Assembly: GCA_032160705.1 (NCBI GenBank)
Contig: JAVHVE010000046.1
Location: forward strand, 1 to 64,000
Source: QHXM01 sp032160705
GTDB taxonomy: Bacteria > Acidobacteriota > Blastocatellia > Pyrinomonadales > Pyrinomonadaceae
DNA length: 64,000 bases
Reading direction: 5' to 3'
The translations under genes and the position numbers were made by a program. The notes below the pieces were generated by a model. It was not told the origin of the DNA. It made no database searches and saw nothing but the letters and a program-made list of their open reading frames with translations. Of this stretch, positions 60,759-64,000 are shown piece after piece (the stretch's first letter is position 1; every line of letters starts with the position of its first letter).

Positions 60759-60853
60759 AGGAGTCAGAAGACAGAAGTCAGAAGACAGAATAAAAACAAA
60801 AGCGGTTCTCCGCCTTATCCATTCTGTCTCCTGTCTTCTGTCTTCTGACTCCT
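60759..60853. repeat. heptamer-repeat hairpin between binding-protein and ATPase genes
   Basis: The left arm (60759-60791) is GTCAGAA/GACAGAA units and the right arm (60821-60853) the complement, 31 of 33 positions paired. The loop holds a small hairpin (GCGG-TTCT-CCGC, 60802-60813). AAAGGA (60753-60758) touches the left foot and six bases (GCACTT) separate the right foot from the ATPase ATG, which has no ribosome site of its own. Confidence 0.95.
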
Positions 60854-60859
60854 GCACTT

Positions 60860-62434
<1,575 letters not shown>

Positions 62435-62533
62435 AGCAGCGGAGAACCACTGTGACAGATTTTCTTTTCTTCTGGATTCTGGCTTCTGCCTCCTGAATTC
62501 TGCTTTTGATTAACTCCTGCCCTTGGAGGGCTC

Positions 62534-63502
62534 ATGTCTGATGCTGCAAAAGTAAAGGGCGCGGTGGGGAGAAGGTCGAGCCTGGCCGATTACGCTCCGA
62601 CGTATGGTGCGGCGGCTGCGCTGTTGTTGCTCGTCGTCGCCAACATGATCTTCACTCCGAATTTTTCGGACGTTAATAACTTTCGCAACATTCTGCTCCA
62701 AGTCGCGCCGACTGTGCTGGTCGCCGTCGGCATGACGCTGGTCATCGCCACCGGCGGCATAGACCTTTCGGTCGGCTCAATTATGGCGATTGCTTCGGCG
62801 ATTGGAGCTGTGACGCTCGGCAGCGGCGTCGGCGTTGCCATCCTGCTGGCGCTCTTTATCTCGGTCGTCGCCGGAACGTTCAACGGCACGCTCATCTCGG
62901 TCTTTCGCATCCAGCCCATCATCGTCACGCTCGCGCTGCTCATTTCGGGTCGCGGCGTCGCGCAGGTCATCAGCCACGGCGGGGAATTGATTCCGTTCGA
63001 TAACCCGACGTTCGAGTATCTGGGCAAAGGTTACGTTGGGCCTTTCCCCGTGCAGGTGCTGGTTATGTTCATCGTGGTCGCCGCCGCGATCTTCGTGATG
63101 CGTGCGACCGCATTCGGGCGTTACGTGGCGGCGGTGGGGGGCAACGAAGCGGCGGCGCGGCTCTCAGGCGTGAAAGTTCATCGAACGAAGATCGCAGTCT
63201 ATGCCATCAGCGGCCTGCTCGCAGGACTCGCCGGGTTGATCGAGACGGCGCGTTTGGGAGCGAGCGACGCGCAGAAGGTGGGCCTCAATATCGAACTCGA
63301 CGCCATCGCCGCCACGGTCGTCGGCGGCACGCCTTTGACGGGCGGGCGCGCGACCATCGTCGGCACACTCATCGGCGCGCTCATCATGCAGGTCATCACG
63401 ACGAGCATCAACATGAAAGGCTACTCCTACGCCTGGTCGCTCGTCATCAAGGCGGCCATCATTCTCATTGCAGTTTACATTCAGCGACCGAAGGTGGCTT
63501 AA
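62534..63502 (+). CDS. sugar ABC transporter permease (RbsC/YtfT-like)
   Basis: A 322-residue inner-membrane protein with about nine or ten helices. The segment VLVAVGMTLVIATGGIDLSV followed by GSIMA is the signature of the RbsC/XylH/YtfT family. IYVMR-type loop VAAVGGNEAAARLSGVKVHR is the ATPase-contact loop, and IAATVVGGTPLTGGRATIVG is typical near the C-terminus. In E. coli YtfT works with a second permease, YjfF; no second one follows here, so it may act as a homodimer. The start is supported by TTGGAGGG seven bases before. A GH43 gene follows after six bases. Confidence 0.94.
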   Translation: MSDAAKVKGAVGRRSSLADYAPTYGAAAALLLLVVANMIFTPNFSDVNNFRNILLQVAPTVLVAVGMTLVIATGGIDLSVGSIMAIASAIGAVTLGSGVGVAILLALFISVVAGTFNGTLISVFRIQPIIVTLALLISGRGVAQVISHGGELIPFDNPTFEYLGKGYVGPFPVQVLVMFIVVAAAIFVMRATAFGRYVAAVGGNEAAARLSGVKVHRTKIAVYAISGLLAGLAGLIETARLGASDAQKVGLNIELDAIAATVVGGTPLTGGRATIVGTLIGALIMQVITTSINMKGYSYAWSLVIKAAIILIAVYIQRPKVA

Positions 63503-63508
63503 GAACGA

Positions 63509-64000
63509 ATGACCGCTTCGCCAAAAATGTGCGCGGCTCTCTTGCTCAGCCTCCTGCTCTCGGCGGGAGCGGCGGCGCAAAGCCAGAGCACTTATACCAA
63601 CCCTGTGATGGCGGGCGATTATCCAGACCCGTCTGTGATTCGCGTCCGCGCCGATTTCTGGGCGCTGACGACGACGGGTGGGTGGGCTCCGCATTTTTCC
63701 ATTCTGCGCTCGACTGACCTGGTCAACTGGCGCGTGGTCGGCGCGGTTTTCCAGACGCCTCCATTGTGGGTGAAAGATGATTTCTGGGCTCCTGAAATCA
63801 GAGAGGACAAGGGGCGCTACTTCGTCTTCTACACGGCGCGGCGCAATGATGGCCCCCGGAAGCGTGGCACGTTGTGCGTGGCGGTCGCAACTGCCAATGC
63901 GCCCGCAGGGCCTTACACGGATCACGGTGCTTTGGTGTGTCAAATCTCCGAATTGAAGAACGTCGGCTCGATTGACGCCTTCTTCGTGCGCGACGAGAAT
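63509..64000 (+). CDS. glycoside hydrolase family 43, cut by the window edge
   Basis: The first 164 codons of an exported enzyme. After the signal peptide (MCAALLLSLLLSAGAAAQSQ) comes STYTNPVMAGDYPDPSVIRV with the GH43 base Asp in YPDP, then FWAPEIREDKGRYFVFYTAR and GSIDAFFVRDEN, where the modulating Asp is expected. It is very similar to the enzyme at 58072, a clear recent paralogue. It starts six bases after the permease stop, probably in the same operon. The acid Glu and C-terminal part lie beyond the window. Confidence 0.9.
   Translation, partial: MTASPKMCAALLLSLLLSAGAAAQSQSTYTNPVMAGDYPDPSVIRVRADFWALTTTGGWAPHFSILRSTDLVNWRVVGAVFQTPPLWVKDDFWAPEIREDKGRYFVFYTARRNDGPRKRGTLCVAVATANAPAGPYTDHGALVCQISELKNVGSIDAFFVRDEN

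Noticed and set aside
56866..60853. Clustered short repeats as a CRISPR array
   Set aside because: Units are 7 bases without spacers and form inverse arms; no cas gene is present.

Overview
The window looks like a chromosomal piece of an acidobacterium, most likely a relative of the Blastocatellia. This is inferred from gene content; no rRNA or tRNA gene was seen. The markers are Ser/Thr kinases fused to WD40-like or TolB/TPR modules, Oar-like TonB-dependent receptors with an N-terminal carboxypeptidase-regulatory domain, a VWFA-related secreted protein, a CRTAC1 (FG-GAP plus ASPIC/UnbV) protein, a PEP-CTERM protein and a TIGR02999-type ECF sigma factor.

Layout. 1-1.3 kb: two promoterless small genes (SRPBCC, VOC) separated by attC-like sites, like an integron cassette cluster with no integrase. 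1.5-5.5 kb: a membrane Ser/Thr kinase, a 24-bp palindrome, a 217-bp nested palindromic repeat and a DUF5602-like secreted protein. 5.7-10.1 kb: a small zinc-ribbon-like protein, a small Gly-rich secreted protein, an M49-like peptidase and a TPR protein. 10.2-17.4 kb, minus strand: an envelope-stress-like operon (ECF sigma factor, membrane protein, two Spy/CpxP-like proteins, DUF5666-like protein, TonB receptor) whose secreted products share Gly/Arg-rich segments. 17.9-22.6 kb: single genes (unknown, methyltransferase, VWA, PEP-CTERM) and a frameshifted tyrosine recombinase remnant. 22.8-31.1 kb: a tripartite RND efflux operon with an extra, stripped-down adaptor. 31.3-38.7 kb: a DMT transporter, two tiny genes, a 1737-residue kinase/TolB/TPR protein and its ECF sigma factor. 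38.9-40.0 kb: an O-methyltransferase.

40.2-64 kb is a carbohydrate-utilisation locus. A CRTAC1 protein and a TPR protein diverge, followed by a sigma70-type promoter with a LacI-type operator. Then come, all on the plus strand, an Oar-like receptor, a second TPR protein, a concanavalin-like protein, GH43, GH2, a 54-residue protein, galT, galK, a LacI regulator, GH43, a YtfQ-like sugar-binding lipoprotein, its ATPase and permease, and a third enzyme (GH43) running off the edge. Together they fit uptake and breakdown of a polymer or oligosaccharide rich in galactose and arabinose (arabinogalactan or pectin side chains), with galactose entering the Leloir pathway. galE and galM are not in the window.

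The most unusual structural theme is a family of intergenic hairpins built from 7-base (once 9-, once about 10-base) tandem repeats, with the inverse repeats forming the second arm. The repeat sequence differs at every locus but the architecture is the same. In three cases the start codon just after the hairpin has no Shine-Dalgarno sequence of its own, but an AAAGG motif lies exactly at the 5' foot of the stem, so folding would put it 6-10 nt from the start codon. This is a testable candidate for a repeated, structure-bridged translation start. All functional calls come from reading the sequence; no database search was run.
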